The position numbers and the translations under genes were made by a program. DNA of 59,656 bases from IMG/VR virus record IMGVR_UViG_3300009499_000123, positions 1 through 59,656 of that record, one strand, 5' to 3'. Origin of the DNA: a virus. Positions 16,137 to 25,007 of the stretch are shown here, one piece after another; within the stretch, counting starts at the first letter, position 1; every line of letters starts with the position of its first letter. The notes below the pieces were generated by a model that did no database searches, had not been told where the DNA came from, and worked only from the letters and a program-made list of their open reading frames with translations.

Positions 16137-17399
16137 ATGCCGATGAGCGCGCTGCAGATCCACTACCGTCCGATCGACTCGCTGATCCCGTACGCCCGCA
16201 ATGCCAAGCAGCACTCGGATGCCCAGGTCGCGCAGATCGCCGCCAGCATCCGCGAGTTCGGTTGGGGTGCGCCGATCCTGATCGATGGCAAGAACAATGT
16301 GATCGCCGGCCACGGTCGCCTGCTGGCTGCCCGCAAGCTCGGCATGACGGAGGTTCCGGTCGTCCCGCTGGAGCATCTGACGGACACCCAACGTCGGGCG
16401 CTGATCCTGGCTGACAACAAGATCGGCGACAACGCCTCCTGGGAAGACGAACTGCTGGGCATTGAGTTGTCCGAGCTGAAAGACGCCGGCTTCGACCTCG
16501 GCCTGACAGGCTTTTCTCCCGACGAATGGGAAGCGCTGATCGCAGGCGACGAAGCTACCAAGGACGGGCTCACCGACGACGATGCTGTGCCGGAAGTGCC
16601 TGAAACACCCATCTCCAAAACGGGCGACGTGTGGTTGCTGGGCGATCACAATCTGCTGTGTGGCGACGCCACCAAGACGGACGACTACAAGCTGCTGCTC
16701 GGTGACGAATTGCCGGACATGGCTTTCACCGATCCACCGTACAACGTGAACTACGCCAACACGGCCAAGGACAAATTGCGCGGCAAGAATCGTCCGATCC
16801 TGAACGACAACCTGGGCGACGGCTTCGAAGCATTCCTGCTTGCCGCCTGCCAGAACATCTTGGGCGTCACCAAGGGCGCCGTCTATGTCGCCATGAGTTC
16901 CAGCGAACTCGACACCCTGCAATCGGCCTTCCGCGCTGCCGGCGGTCGCTGGTCGACCTTCATCATCTGGGCCAAGAACACCTTCACCCTCGGACGCGCC
17001 GACTATCAGCGCCAGTACGAGCCGATCCTCTATGGCTGGCGTGACGGCACCGATCACTACTGGTGTGGCGCCCGTGATCAGGGCGACGTCTGGAACATCA
17101 AGAAGCCGGCCAAGAACGATCTGCACCCGACCATGAAACCGGTGGAACTCGTCGAGCGCGCGGTGCGCAACAGCAGCAAGACCAAAGACATCGTGCTCGA
17201 TCCGTTCGGCGGCTCCGGCTCCACGCTGATCGCCTGCGAAAAATCCGGCCGCCGTGCCCGTCTGATCGAACTCGATCCGAAGTATGTCGATGTGATCGTG
17301 CGCCGCTGGCAGGACTACACGGGGCAAGAAGCGATACGCGCCAGTGATGGCGCGAAATTCGGAACGGTGCCGGAGGCGGATCAGCCGGTGATGGCGTAG
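16137..17399 (+). CDS. ParB-like domain plus DNA N6-adenine/N4-cytosine methyltransferase
   Basis: 420-aa two-domain protein. Residues 1-110 are a ParB/sulfiredoxin-type N-terminal domain ('AASIREFGWGAPILIDGKNN', 'IAGHGRLLAARKLG'). The rest is a beta-class DNA methyltransferase with motif IV 'TDPPYNVNY' and motif I 'VLDPFGGSGSTLIACEKSGR'. Such phage enzymes methylate phage DNA, for protection from restriction or to mark packaging substrates. The start is ATG 16137 (or 16143), right behind a terminator and with a weak ribosome site. The 3' end overlaps the convergent DUF3489 gene by 19 nt. Confidence 0.9.
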   Translation: MPMSALQIHYRPIDSLIPYARNAKQHSDAQVAQIAASIREFGWGAPILIDGKNNVIAGHGRLLAARKLGMTEVPVVPLEHLTDTQRRALILADNKIGDNASWEDELLGIELSELKDAGFDLGLTGFSPDEWEALIAGDEATKDGLTDDDAVPEVPETPISKTGDVWLLGDHNLLCGDATKTDDYKLLLGDELPDMAFTDPPYNVNYANTAKDKLRGKNRPILNDNLGDGFEAFLLAACQNILGVTKGAVYVAMSSSELDTLQSAFRAAGGRWSTFIIWAKNTFTLGRADYQRQYEPILYGWRDGTDHYWCGARDQGDVWNIKKPAKNDLHPTMKPVELVERAVRNSSKTKDIVLDPFGGSGSTLIACEKSGRRARLIELDPKYVDVIVRRWQDYTGQEAIRASDGAKFGTVPEADQPVMA

Positions 17400-17854
17400 A
17401 TCCGCTCGCCGCCGTTCACCTTGGTCGACGTGATCGTCAGGCCCAGCTTCTTCTTGAAGGCGCCAGCAAAGGTGCCGCGCACCGTGTGCGGCTGCCAGCC
17501 AGTCACCTCAACGATCTGCGCGATGGTGGCGCCCTCCGGTCGCTTGAGCATCGCGATCACCTGGGCCTGCTTGCTGTTCTCGCGCGTGCGCGGCTTGGCT
17601 TGTTCGATGGCCTCGTCGATCGCCTTGGCGCTGACCGGCGCCTTGCGCGGTACGCCCAGCGCCTCGTAACCCTCGGCGGCGATGAACCAGTCGTCGCCGG
17701 TGTTCGTGATCAGAGTGCGGTTGGACAGTCCGTCGAGAACCTTCTTGCGCGCGCCGCCTTTGATGTGGTCCGGGAACCAGGTGATCTTGCCCTCGGTGTG
17801 TTGATGGGCATAGGCCAGGATGGCGTGTTGGGCGGGTGTGAGCTGAGTGGTCAT
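17381..17854 (-). CDS. DUF3489 family protein
   Basis: 157-aa protein on the minus strand inside a plus-strand prophage. The start is ATG 17854, with GGAGATCC as ribosome site. The C-terminal 70 residues, 'SKQAQVIAMLKRPEGATIAQ' and 'VTGWQPHTVRGTFAGAFKKK', are the DUF3489 winged-helix-like signature. DUF3489 genes usually travel with DUF2924 and a serine recombinase. Here it is 15 kb from that module but retains a similar upstream sequence. A DNA-binding regulatory role is inference. Confidence 0.85.
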   Translation of the reverse strand: MTTQLTPAQHAILAYAHQHTEGKITWFPDHIKGGARKKVLDGLSNRTLITNTGDDWFIAAEGYEALGVPRKAPVSAKAIDEAIEQAKPRTRENSKQAQVIAMLKRPEGATIAQIVEVTGWQPHTVRGTFAGAFKKKLGLTITSTKVNGGERIYAITG

Positions 17855-17900
17855 TTGGATCTCCGTCGACGTGGTTGATGGTGTTCGCATGAACGCTTCA
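17855..17900 (-). promoter_or_regulatory. Leader shared by the DUF3489 and DUF2924 genes
   Basis: Read on the minus strand, GCGTTCATGCGAACACCATC (17877-17896) resembles GCGTTCATTCAGACACCGTC upstream of the DUF2924 gene (2733-2752); similarity continues through TCAACxAC to an ACGGAG ribosome site. In one frame both leaders also encode related residues (SVHANTINH versus SVHSDTVNN). Confidence 0.6.
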
Positions 17901-17961
17901 ATCCGCCACGAAGACAAGTCGTTTCGGCGCATTCGTCGCTTCTTTCTTGAACAGGCCATCG

Positions 17962-18360
17962 ATGCCCCGCAAAGCCCCCACGCCCTGTCGCCACCCCGGT
18001 TGCGGCAAGCTGGTCCAGGACGGCTCCGGCTACTGCGCCGAACATCAGCGGAACAAGGTCGGCTGGTACCAGGACCGTCGCAGTGCGCATCAGCGCGGGT
18101 ACGGCGCGAAGTGGCAAAAGCTGCGCGCCTTCGTCATGCGACGCGACCAAGGGCTGTGCCAGCCGTGCAAACGGTCCGGACGCCTGACGCCGGCCGTGGC
18201 GGTGGACCACGTCGTGCCCAAGTCACAAGGCGGCGCCGACCACCCCGACAACTGCCAGGCGATCTGCCACCGCTGCCACGTGCTCAAAACGGCCCAGGAG
18301 TCGCGCCAACCGCGTGACCCGGCGTTCAAGCCTGGGGCGCCCGGCAACGACAGCTTTTGA
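17962..18360 (+). CDS. HNH endonuclease (packaging-associated)
   Basis: 132-aa HNH nuclease from ATG 17962. N-terminal cysteines 'CRHPGCGKLV' and 'GYCAEHQ' form a zinc knuckle; the catalytic core is 'VAVDHVVPKSQGGADHPDNC' followed by 'QAICHRCH'. HNH proteins directly upstream of terminase genes assist genome packaging cleavage in HK97-type cos phages, which fits this location. Confidence 0.9.
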   Translation: MPRKAPTPCRHPGCGKLVQDGSGYCAEHQRNKVGWYQDRRSAHQRGYGAKWQKLRAFVMRRDQGLCQPCKRSGRLTPAVAVDHVVPKSQGGADHPDNCQAICHRCHVLKTAQESRQPRDPAFKPGAPGNDSF

Positions 18361-18479
18361 TGCCCCCGGGTAGGGGGTGAAATCCTTGGGCGCGATTCGC
18401 AAAAGACCGCGCGCCCCGTCAAATTTTTCCGCGTGCAAATTGAAACAGGGGGGACTCCCCCTGCGAGGACCCGAATCCA
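18361..18479. other. Structured region between HNH and terminase genes, possible cos
   Basis: Three perfect inverted repeats lie within 105 bases: CCCCC/GGGGG at 18363-18376, GGGCGCG/CGCGCCC at 18388-18416 and CAGGGGG-GACT-CCCCCTG at 18446-18463. Packaging sites of HK97-like phages often lie here, between the HNH gene and the small terminase gene. The exact nicking positions cannot be read. Confidence 0.45.
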
Positions 18480-18941
18480 ATGGCCGGACGCAAGCCGCTG
18501 CCCACCACCGTCAAGCAAATCAAGGGCACGCTGCAGAAGTGCCGCACCAACCTGCGGGAGCCCAAGCCGCAAGGGGATCTGGTCGAGCCACCAGAGTACA
18601 TGAGCGAGGGCGCGAAGTCCGCCTGGCGCTATGCGCTGGAATGCGCACCGCCGCACCTGCTCAAGAAACTCGACATGTCGGTCCTTGAAGTGTGGGCCTG
18701 CGCCGCTGATCTGTACCGCAAAGCGCAGGCCGGCATCAGCAAGACCGGACTGCTCGTGAAGGCGCCGAACACTGGCGTGCCGATGCAGTCGCCGTACCTC
18801 GCCATTGCCAACAAACAGGCGCAGATCATGACCAAGGCCGCGACCGAGATGGGCTTCACGCCGGCATCGCGCTCCCGTGTCACGCTGCCCATGGAAGCCG
18901 CTGAGGACGATCTCGATCCTTGGGCGGACATCGCGGGATAG
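18480..18941 (+). CDS. Terminase small subunit (P27 family)
   Basis: 153-aa protein starting 'MAGRKPLPTTVKQIKGTLQK', the standard opening of P27-family small terminases. It continues with 'AKSAWRYALECAPPHLLKKL' and a C-terminal helix. It recognises the packaging site on phage DNA and recruits the large subunit. Confidence 0.9.
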   Translation: MAGRKPLPTTVKQIKGTLQKCRTNLREPKPQGDLVEPPEYMSEGAKSAWRYALECAPPHLLKKLDMSVLEVWACAADLYRKAQAGISKTGLLVKAPNTGVPMQSPYLAIANKQAQIMTKAATEMGFTPASRSRVTLPMEAAEDDLDPWADIAG

Positions 18942-18946
18942 ATGGA

Positions 18947-19561
18947 ATGATGGCAACCCAAGCGCGTATCGATGTTCATCTGCTGACCCTCAACGAGCCT
19001 GATGAATGGCGCGAGGCCTGCATCGCCAGCCTCGCGGGCGCACCGATCCAGTTGCACGTCTTGCCGGGAATTCCTGGTCGCATCGGCCAGGCGCGTGCCG
19101 CTGGCTACATGCAAGGCACTTTGCCCCTGGTGTCCTTCGTCGATCCCGATGACCGGTACGAAGCCAGCACCTTCACTCAGCTGGCTGATGCGCTCGATGC
19201 TAACCCGCAGGCCGTGATGGCCTACACCGACGAAACGCTGACCGACGAACGTGGACGAGACATTGCTATGCGGCGCCTCCCCTACAGCCGCCAGCAGCAC
19301 GAGGGCAGCGCCAGTCATGTGCACGGCCTGATCGTGATGCGTCGATGGGCCGTCGAAGCCGTGCTGAAAGAAACCACCGACATCAACAATTTTTCCGACT
19401 GGCTGCTGACGCTGCTGGTTGCCAAGGCAGGCGAAGTGCTGCACCTGCCCGTCATCGGACGGCATTGGCGACAGCATCCGCGCCAAAGCCATCGCATGGG
19501 CGACCTTGGGGCCGTCCGGCGCGTTCGCCAGTCTTTGGATTTCTCGCCCGATGAGCTCTAA
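18947..19561 (+). CDS. Glycosyltransferase family 2-like protein
   Basis: 204-aa protein lying between the two terminase genes. It has a GT-A-like start ('IDVHLLTLNEPDEWREACIA'), 'PLVSFVDPDDRYE' with the DxD-type metal/nucleotide-sugar motif, and 'VMAYTDETLTDERG'. It overlaps the large terminase by 11 nt. It is short for a full glycosyltransferase but the catalytic half looks complete. The target could be host surface glycan or a virion protein; nothing in the sequence decides. Start is ATG 18947 or 18950. Confidence 0.72.
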   Translation: MMATQARIDVHLLTLNEPDEWREACIASLAGAPIQLHVLPGIPGRIGQARAAGYMQGTLPLVSFVDPDDRYEASTFTQLADALDANPQAVMAYTDETLTDERGRDIAMRRLPYSRQQHEGSASHVHGLIVMRRWAVEAVLKETTDINNFSDWLLTLLVAKAGEVLHLPVIGRHWRQHPRQSHRMGDLGAVRRVRQSLDFSPDEL

Positions 19562-21260
19562 CTACGCCACCGTCGCTCGTCGCTACGCCGAAGCGGTGGT
19601 GGCCGGAGAAATCCTGGCCTGCCGCTGGGTGCAACAGGCCTGTCGCCGGCAGCTCGATGATCTGGCCCGGTACACGGGCAAGGCCAGCCCCTACCGCTTC
19701 AACCCGAAGTTGAAGGACAAGGAAGGCCGGACCTTTCAGCCCGCCGACAACCTGTGCGCCTTCATCGAGCGGCTGCCGCACGTCAAGGGGCCGCTGGCCG
19801 GTGAGCCGATCAGCCTGGAACCGTGGCAGGTGTTCATCCTCTCGACGGTGTTCGGCTGGGTGAAGTCCGACGGCAAGCGACGGTTCCGCCGTTCTTACAT
19901 CGAGGTGCCGCGCGGCAACGCCAAGTCCACGCTGTCCTCGGCGGTGGGCCTGTACATGCTGGCCGCCGATGGCGAGGGGGGCGCCGAGGTGTATTCACTG
20001 GCCACCACGCGTGACCAGGCGCGCATCGTGTTCGGCGACGCGCAGACCATGGCGCGGCGCAGTGCCGGCTTTCGCAGCCGCTTCGCGGTGAACGTCGGCG
20101 CGCACAACATGCATGTGCTGGCCAGCGGCTCCAAGTTCGAGGCGCTGTCGGCCGAGGGCTCGACGCTGGACGGCTTGAACATCCACTTCGGCTGCGTCGA
20201 TGAGCTGCACGCCCACAAGACGCGCACGGTCTATGACGTGGTCGAAACCGGCACCGGTAAACGCGACAACTCACTGCTCTGGGTGATCACCACCGCCGGC
20301 AGCAACCGCGCCGGCATCTGCTACGAGGTGCGCACCTTCGTCACCAAGCTGCTCGACGGGGTGATCCAGGACGACACCCAGTTCGGGATCATCTACGGGC
20401 TGGATGACGGCGACGCCTGGGATACCGAGCCGGCGCTGATCAAGGCCAATCCCAACTGGGGCATCTCGGTGCGCCCGGAGGTGCTGGGACCGCTGCAGGC
20501 CAAGGCCATGCAGTTGCCCAGCGCCATCAACAACTTCAAGACCAAGCACCTGAACGAGTGGGTCAACGCCGACACGGCGTGGATGGACATGCGGGCCTGG
20601 GACGCCTGCGGCGACTCCACGCTCGATCTCGACGCCTTCGAGGGCCAGCCCTGCTGGGTCGGGCTGGATCTGGCCAGCAAGACCGACATCGCGGCGCTGG
20701 TGCTGGTGTTCCAGCATCCCGACATCGCTGATGCCTACGCGGTGTTCGGCAAGTACTACCTGCCCGAGGACACGGTCCAGGCCGCCGGCAACAGCCAGTA
20801 CCCAGGCTGGATGCGTACCGGGCGGCTGACCGTGACGCCCGGCAATGTGATCGATTTCGGCTGGATCGAGGCCGACCTGACGGAGATGGCCTCGCGCTTT
20901 CAGATCCAGGCCGTGGCCTTCGACCCGTTCCAGGCCACGCAGCTCTCGACCCGCATGCTGGCTGAGGGCCTGCCCATGATCGAGGTGCGGCCGACGGTGC
21001 TCAATTTCAGCGAGCCGATGAAGACCCTGGAGGCGCTTGTGCTGCAGAGGAAGCTGGTGCACGACGGCGATCCGGTACTGGCCTGGATGGCCTCCAACGT
21101 GGTCGCGCATCTGGACGCCAAGGACAACATTTACCCGAGGAAGGAGCGCCCGGAGAACAAGATCGACGGCATCGTCGCTCTGATCATGGCGATCTCGCGT
21201 GCGATCAAACCGGGTGACGGCATCGTGATCGACAGCAGCTACGAGCTGATGGTGCTGTGA
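19551..21260 (+). CDS. Terminase large subunit
   Basis: 569-aa packaging motor of the HK97/Terminase_1 type, beginning 'MSSNYATVARRYAEAVVAGE'. The ATPase Walker A variant is 'VPRGNAKST' (about residue 119); Walker B is 'FGCVDELHAH'. The nuclease domain starts at 'VGLDLASKTDIAAL' (about residue 370), with a second acidic site at 'AFDPFQA'. The start overlaps the glycosyltransferase gene. Complete in length. Confidence 0.95.
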   Translation: MSSNYATVARRYAEAVVAGEILACRWVQQACRRQLDDLARYTGKASPYRFNPKLKDKEGRTFQPADNLCAFIERLPHVKGPLAGEPISLEPWQVFILSTVFGWVKSDGKRRFRRSYIEVPRGNAKSTLSSAVGLYMLAADGEGGAEVYSLATTRDQARIVFGDAQTMARRSAGFRSRFAVNVGAHNMHVLASGSKFEALSAEGSTLDGLNIHFGCVDELHAHKTRTVYDVVETGTGKRDNSLLWVITTAGSNRAGICYEVRTFVTKLLDGVIQDDTQFGIIYGLDDGDAWDTEPALIKANPNWGISVRPEVLGPLQAKAMQLPSAINNFKTKHLNEWVNADTAWMDMRAWDACGDSTLDLDAFEGQPCWVGLDLASKTDIAALVLVFQHPDIADAYAVFGKYYLPEDTVQAAGNSQYPGWMRTGRLTVTPGNVIDFGWIEADLTEMASRFQIQAVAFDPFQATQLSTRMLAEGLPMIEVRPTVLNFSEPMKTLEALVLQRKLVHDGDPVLAWMASNVVAHLDAKDNIYPRKERPENKIDGIVALIMAISRAIKPGDGIVIDSSYELMVL

Positions 21261-22552
21261 TGGGCAAGGTCGCCGACTTCTTCCGACGTCTCGGGCCACG
21301 CTCGGACTCGGACGATCGCAGTCCGTGGGGATCGTTCTGGTTCGAGCCGGTCACCGTGCGCAGCATGAGCGGCGCGCGCATCTCGTCCGAGTCGGCGCTG
21401 CGGCTCTCCGCCGTCTATGCCTGCGTGCGCATCCTGGCCGAGAGCATGGCCTCGTTGCCGTTCATCCTCTATCGACCCGGCTCCAAGCGCGGCAAGGTGG
21501 AAGTGCGCGACCACTGGCTGTACCGCCTGTTCCATATCCGCCCGAACCGGTATCAAAACCCGTTCGAGTGGCGCGAGATGCTGATGGGCCACCTGGCGCT
21601 GCGCGGCAATGCGTTCTGTCGCATCGTCAGCAATGCCGCTGGCGAGATCACCGACCTGATCCCGATCCACCCGGACCGAGTCAGTCTGGTGCTCTCGAAT
21701 ACCCAGGCCGACGAGTACAGCTATCGCATCCTTGACCGCTTCGGCAACCAGACCATCCTGCCGCGCGGCGCGGTCTGGCATCTACGTGGACTGTCCTCTG
21801 ACGGCATGATCGGCCTGTCGCCGATCGAGATGGCGCGCGAGAGCTTTGGCCTGGCGTTAGCCGCCCAAGACTACGGCGCGCGCTTCTTCGCCAACGATGC
21901 CAAGCCCACCGGTGGCTGGATCGAATATCCGGGCACCTTCAAGGACAAGCCCGCCCGAGACAATTTCCGCGAGTCCTACCAGAACGCGCAGGGCGCGATG
22001 AATCGCGGCAAGGTGCTGGTGCTGGAAGCGGGCATGAAGTACCACGAGGTCGGCGTCACCAACAAGGAGGCGCAGTTCCTGGAGCTGCGCAAGTTCCAGG
22101 TCACCGATATCGCGCGCCTGTTCCGCGTGCCGCCGCACATGATTGCGGACCTGGACCGCGCGACCAACAACAACATCGAGCAGCAGTCGATCGAGTTCGT
22201 GCGCTACACCATGCGTCCCTGGGCCGAGCGCTGGGAGGCCAGCATCCGCGCCGACTTGATGCTCGACAACGAAGGGCTGGACTGCGAATTCGACTTCGCC
22301 GCTTTGATGCGCGGCGACGCCAACAGCCGGGCGACCTACTACTCCGCGATGGTCAGCATGGGCGCGCTCACGCGCAACGAAGTGCGCCTGGCCGAGAACT
22401 ATGCGCCGCTGCCAGGGCTCGACGAGCCGCTGGTGGCGCTCAACATGGGGGCGACCGGCACCAACCAGCAGCCGTTCCAGGCGCCGCCGCCCGATGACGA
22501 CAACGCGCAGCCGAACAAGATCAACGACCGAGAAGATGACGATGAAACGTGA
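21260..22552 (+). CDS. Portal protein (HK97 family)
   Basis: 430-aa portal protein; ATG overlaps the terminase stop by one base (TGATG). The N-terminal 'SALRLSAVYACVRILAESMA' and 'HPDRVSLVLSNTQADEYSY' are typical of HK97-type portals. It forms the dodecameric ring at the packaging vertex. The C-terminal tail is Gln/Pro/Asp-rich. Confidence 0.94.
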   Translation: MGKVADFFRRLGPRSDSDDRSPWGSFWFEPVTVRSMSGARISSESALRLSAVYACVRILAESMASLPFILYRPGSKRGKVEVRDHWLYRLFHIRPNRYQNPFEWREMLMGHLALRGNAFCRIVSNAAGEITDLIPIHPDRVSLVLSNTQADEYSYRILDRFGNQTILPRGAVWHLRGLSSDGMIGLSPIEMARESFGLALAAQDYGARFFANDAKPTGGWIEYPGTFKDKPARDNFRESYQNAQGAMNRGKVLVLEAGMKYHEVGVTNKEAQFLELRKFQVTDIARLFRVPPHMIADLDRATNNNIEQQSIEFVRYTMRPWAERWEASIRADLMLDNEGLDCEFDFAALMRGDANSRATYYSAMVSMGALTRNEVRLAENYAPLPGLDEPLVALNMGATGTNQQPFQAPPPDDDNAQPNKINDREDDDET

Positions 22553-23465
22553 ACTGCTGCTGGCCGAGTTCCTGGCCACGCCGTGGGCCTTGATGCCGGA
22601 ACGACTGAATGCATTGACCGCCGTCTTCGGGCGGTGGGCCAGGAACGAGCCGGCCGGCGACGACATCCTGGCCCGCGTGATGGCCGACCGTGACGCACGC
22701 CAGCTCAAACGCCAGGCGGCGCAGACCGCCGGTGGCAATGGCATCGCGGTGCTGCCGCTGTATGGCGTGGTGACCCAGCGCGGCAACATGGTCGACGACG
22801 TCTCTGGCCCGGGCACCACCAGCACGCAGATGTTTGGTGCCGCCTTGCGCCAGGCGCTCGCTGACGACTCGGTCGGCCAGATCCTGATCGACATCGACAG
22901 TCCGGGCGGCAGCGTCTACGGCGTCGCCGAACTCGCGGACCAGATCCAGTCGGCGCGCGCGGCCAAACCGGTCGTGGCGATCGCCAACAGCCTCGCGGCC
23001 AGCGCCGCGTACTGGATCGGCTGTGCCGCCGCCGAGTTGTACGTCACGCCCGGTGGCGAGGTCGGCTCCATCGGCGTGTGGCAGGCGCATTTCGATTACT
23101 CGCAAGCGCTGGCCACCGATGGGGTGAAGCCCACCCTGATCTCGGCCGGCAAGTACAAGGTCGAAGGCAATCCTTACGAGCCGTTGGACGAGGAAGCGCG
23201 CGGCTTCATGCAATCGCGCGTGGACGATTACTACGGCGCGTTCACGAAAGCCGTCGCCAAGGGGCGCGGCCAGCCGATTGCCAGTGTGCGCGAGGGCATG
23301 GGCCAGGGCCGGGTGCTCGGCGCGGATGCCGCGCTCACGCAGAAGATGGTCGATGGCATCGCTACCTTCGATGAGGTCGTCACGATGATGCAAAAGCGCG
23401 GACGTGCTCAAGGTCGAGCCACGTCCCGCCTCACGCAAGCCAGGAACACGCTTGCCTTGATTTGA
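22536..23465 (+). CDS. S49-family head maturation protease
   Basis: 309-aa SppA/S49 type serine protease starting within the end of the portal gene. 'ILIDIDSPGGSVYGVAELAD' and 'NSLAASAAYWIG' give the oxyanion region and catalytic Ser (residue 156); the general-base Lys is in 'SAGKYKVEGNPYEPL' (residue 206). In phages this protease processes the capsid or scaffold. The C-terminal 25 residues are basic and may act as scaffold. Confidence 0.9.
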   Translation: MTMKRELLLAEFLATPWALMPERLNALTAVFGRWARNEPAGDDILARVMADRDARQLKRQAAQTAGGNGIAVLPLYGVVTQRGNMVDDVSGPGTTSTQMFGAALRQALADDSVGQILIDIDSPGGSVYGVAELADQIQSARAAKPVVAIANSLAASAAYWIGCAAAELYVTPGGEVGSIGVWQAHFDYSQALATDGVKPTLISAGKYKVEGNPYEPLDEEARGFMQSRVDDYYGAFTKAVAKGRGQPIASVREGMGQGRVLGADAALTQKMVDGIATFDEVVTMMQKRGRAQGRATSRLTQARNTLALI

Positions 23466-23505
23466 TTTTCTGCCTGCCCGGCGTCACTGGGCAGACCCAA
23501 CGAAC

Positions 23506-23537
23506 AGCCGCTTGAGGGTGACCTCGGCGGCTTTTTT
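23506..23537 (+). terminator. Intrinsic terminator before the capsid gene, first of two
   Basis: AGCCGC (23506-23511) pairs with GCGGCT (23527-23532), followed by TTTTT. An additional stem CTGCCC/GGGCAG lies just upstream (23474-23494). Confidence 0.65.
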
Positions 23538-23540
23538 CAT

Positions 23541-23576
23541 ACCCGCTCCGGTGATGCTCACCCGCGCGGGTTTTTT
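23541..23576 (+). terminator. Intrinsic terminator before the capsid gene, second of two
   Basis: ACCCGC (23541-23546) pairs with GCGGGT (23566-23571), followed by TTTTT. Together with the first hairpin it separates the protease from the capsid gene with no clear promoter between. Confidence 0.65.
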
Positions 23577-23593
23577 CATTTGGAGAACCCGCA

Positions 23594-24979
23594 ATGAGCA
23601 AACACCTACGAGAGCTTCAGGCCAGGAAAGCGAATCTGGTCAAGGACGCCCGTGCCTTGACGGAAGGCGCCGCTGCCGAGAATCGCGATCTCACGGCCGA
23701 AGAGGCCAGCCGCTTCGACACCCTGCGCGCCCAGATCGAAACGGCCTCCGCCGCCATCGACCGGGAGATGACCCTGGTTGCGGAGGAGGCGCGCTCGGCC
23801 GGCGTCGCCGTGGCCTTGGCAACGGCTGGTGCCGTGCAGCCCAATCCGCCTGCCGCCAGCGCACCGGCAGGCGCGAGCATCATCACCGTCAGCGACAACC
23901 GCGAACTCGATCCCCGGCGCGGTTTTGCCAGCGTCGGCGACTTCCTGAAGTCGGTGCGACAGGCCGAGATCGCGCGCCGCGCGGGCGGCGTGGTCGACGA
24001 GCGGCTGCTGGTCGGCTCCGGGATCGGTGCCGTCGCCCCCGGCCTGGCGGCCAACGAATCGGCCGGCGTGGACGGCGGCTTTGCCGTGCCGCCTCAGTTC
24101 GCGCAGGAGATCTTCACGCTCTCGCTGGGTGAGGACGGCCTGCTGCCGATGACCGACAACGTCGAGATCTCCGGCAACAGCATGTCCTTCCCGAAGGACG
24201 AGACCACGCCCTGGGGATCGAACGGCGTGCGCGCCTACTGGCAGGGCGAGGCCTCCGTCGCCCAGGCCACCAAGCCGCAACTGGGCCTGACCACGCTGCG
24301 CTTGAAGAAACTCATGGCGCTGGTGCCCATCACCTCGGAACTGCTGGAGGACACCAACGCGCTCACCTCCTACCTGCCCAAGCAGATCGCCGAGCGTATC
24401 CGCTGGAAGACCAACGAGGCCATCCTGAACGGCCAGGGCGATGGCGTGCCGTTGGGCGCCTTCCAGTCCGGTGCGGTGATCACCGTGCCCAAGGACCAGG
24501 GCCAAGCGACCCAGACCTTGACCCTCACGAACCTGCTCAACATGCAGTCACGCTTCATGCCCGGCTCGGAGAACAAGGGCGTGTGGATCATCAACAAGTC
24601 GGTCCAGGCCGCCCTGTACGGCATCACCTGGAACGGCATGCCGGCCTTCATGCCGATCGGCTACCAGGTCAACCTCGGCGGCTCGCTCGCCCAGGTGCAG
24701 CGCAACACGCTGCTGGGCCTGCCAGTGATCTTCTCGCAGCACCCGGCGCCGTTCTCGAGCCAGGGCGACGTGCTGCTGGTGGACCTGCAGTACTACCACA
24801 CGATCACCAAGGCGGGCGGCCTGCAGACCGCCACCAGCATGCATCTGTATTTCGACGCCGACGCGGTGGCCTTCCGCACCACCTTCCGCATGGACGGGCA
24901 AAGCAAGATCGCGCAGGCCGTGTCGCCCGCCAAGGGCGCGGCCACGCTCTCGCCCTTCGTCCAGCTCGGTGCGCGCTGA
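23594..24979 (+). CDS. Major capsid protein (HK97 fold)
   Basis: 461-aa phage major capsid protein. The first 75 residues are a coiled-coil delta/scaffold domain ('LRELQARKANLVKDARALTE'), then an Ala/Pro-rich linker where the S49 protease may cut. The HK97 fold begins around 'DGGFAVPPQFAQEIFTL', with 'KLMALVPITSELLEDT' and 'NEAILNGQGDGVPLG' as typical phrases. Ribosome site GGAG at 23582-23585. Confidence 0.95.
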   Translation: MSKHLRELQARKANLVKDARALTEGAAAENRDLTAEEASRFDTLRAQIETASAAIDREMTLVAEEARSAGVAVALATAGAVQPNPPAASAPAGASIITVSDNRELDPRRGFASVGDFLKSVRQAEIARRAGGVVDERLLVGSGIGAVAPGLAANESAGVDGGFAVPPQFAQEIFTLSLGEDGLLPMTDNVEISGNSMSFPKDETTPWGSNGVRAYWQGEASVAQATKPQLGLTTLRLKKLMALVPITSELLEDTNALTSYLPKQIAERIRWKTNEAILNGQGDGVPLGAFQSGAVITVPKDQGQATQTLTLTNLLNMQSRFMPGSENKGVWIINKSVQAALYGITWNGMPAFMPIGYQVNLGGSLAQVQRNTLLGLPVIFSQHPAPFSSQGDVLLVDLQYYHTITKAGGLQTATSMHLYFDADAVAFRTTFRMDGQSKIAQAVSPAKGAATLSPFVQLGAR

Positions 24980-25007
24980 TCTTTTCACTCACACAGAAGG
25001 ACATCCC

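Noticed and set aside
16137-17399. Complete restriction-modification system around the ParB-methyltransferase
   Set aside because: No restriction gene adjoins it; neighbours are DUF3489 and the packaging HNH, so it is treated as an orphan phage methyltransferase.
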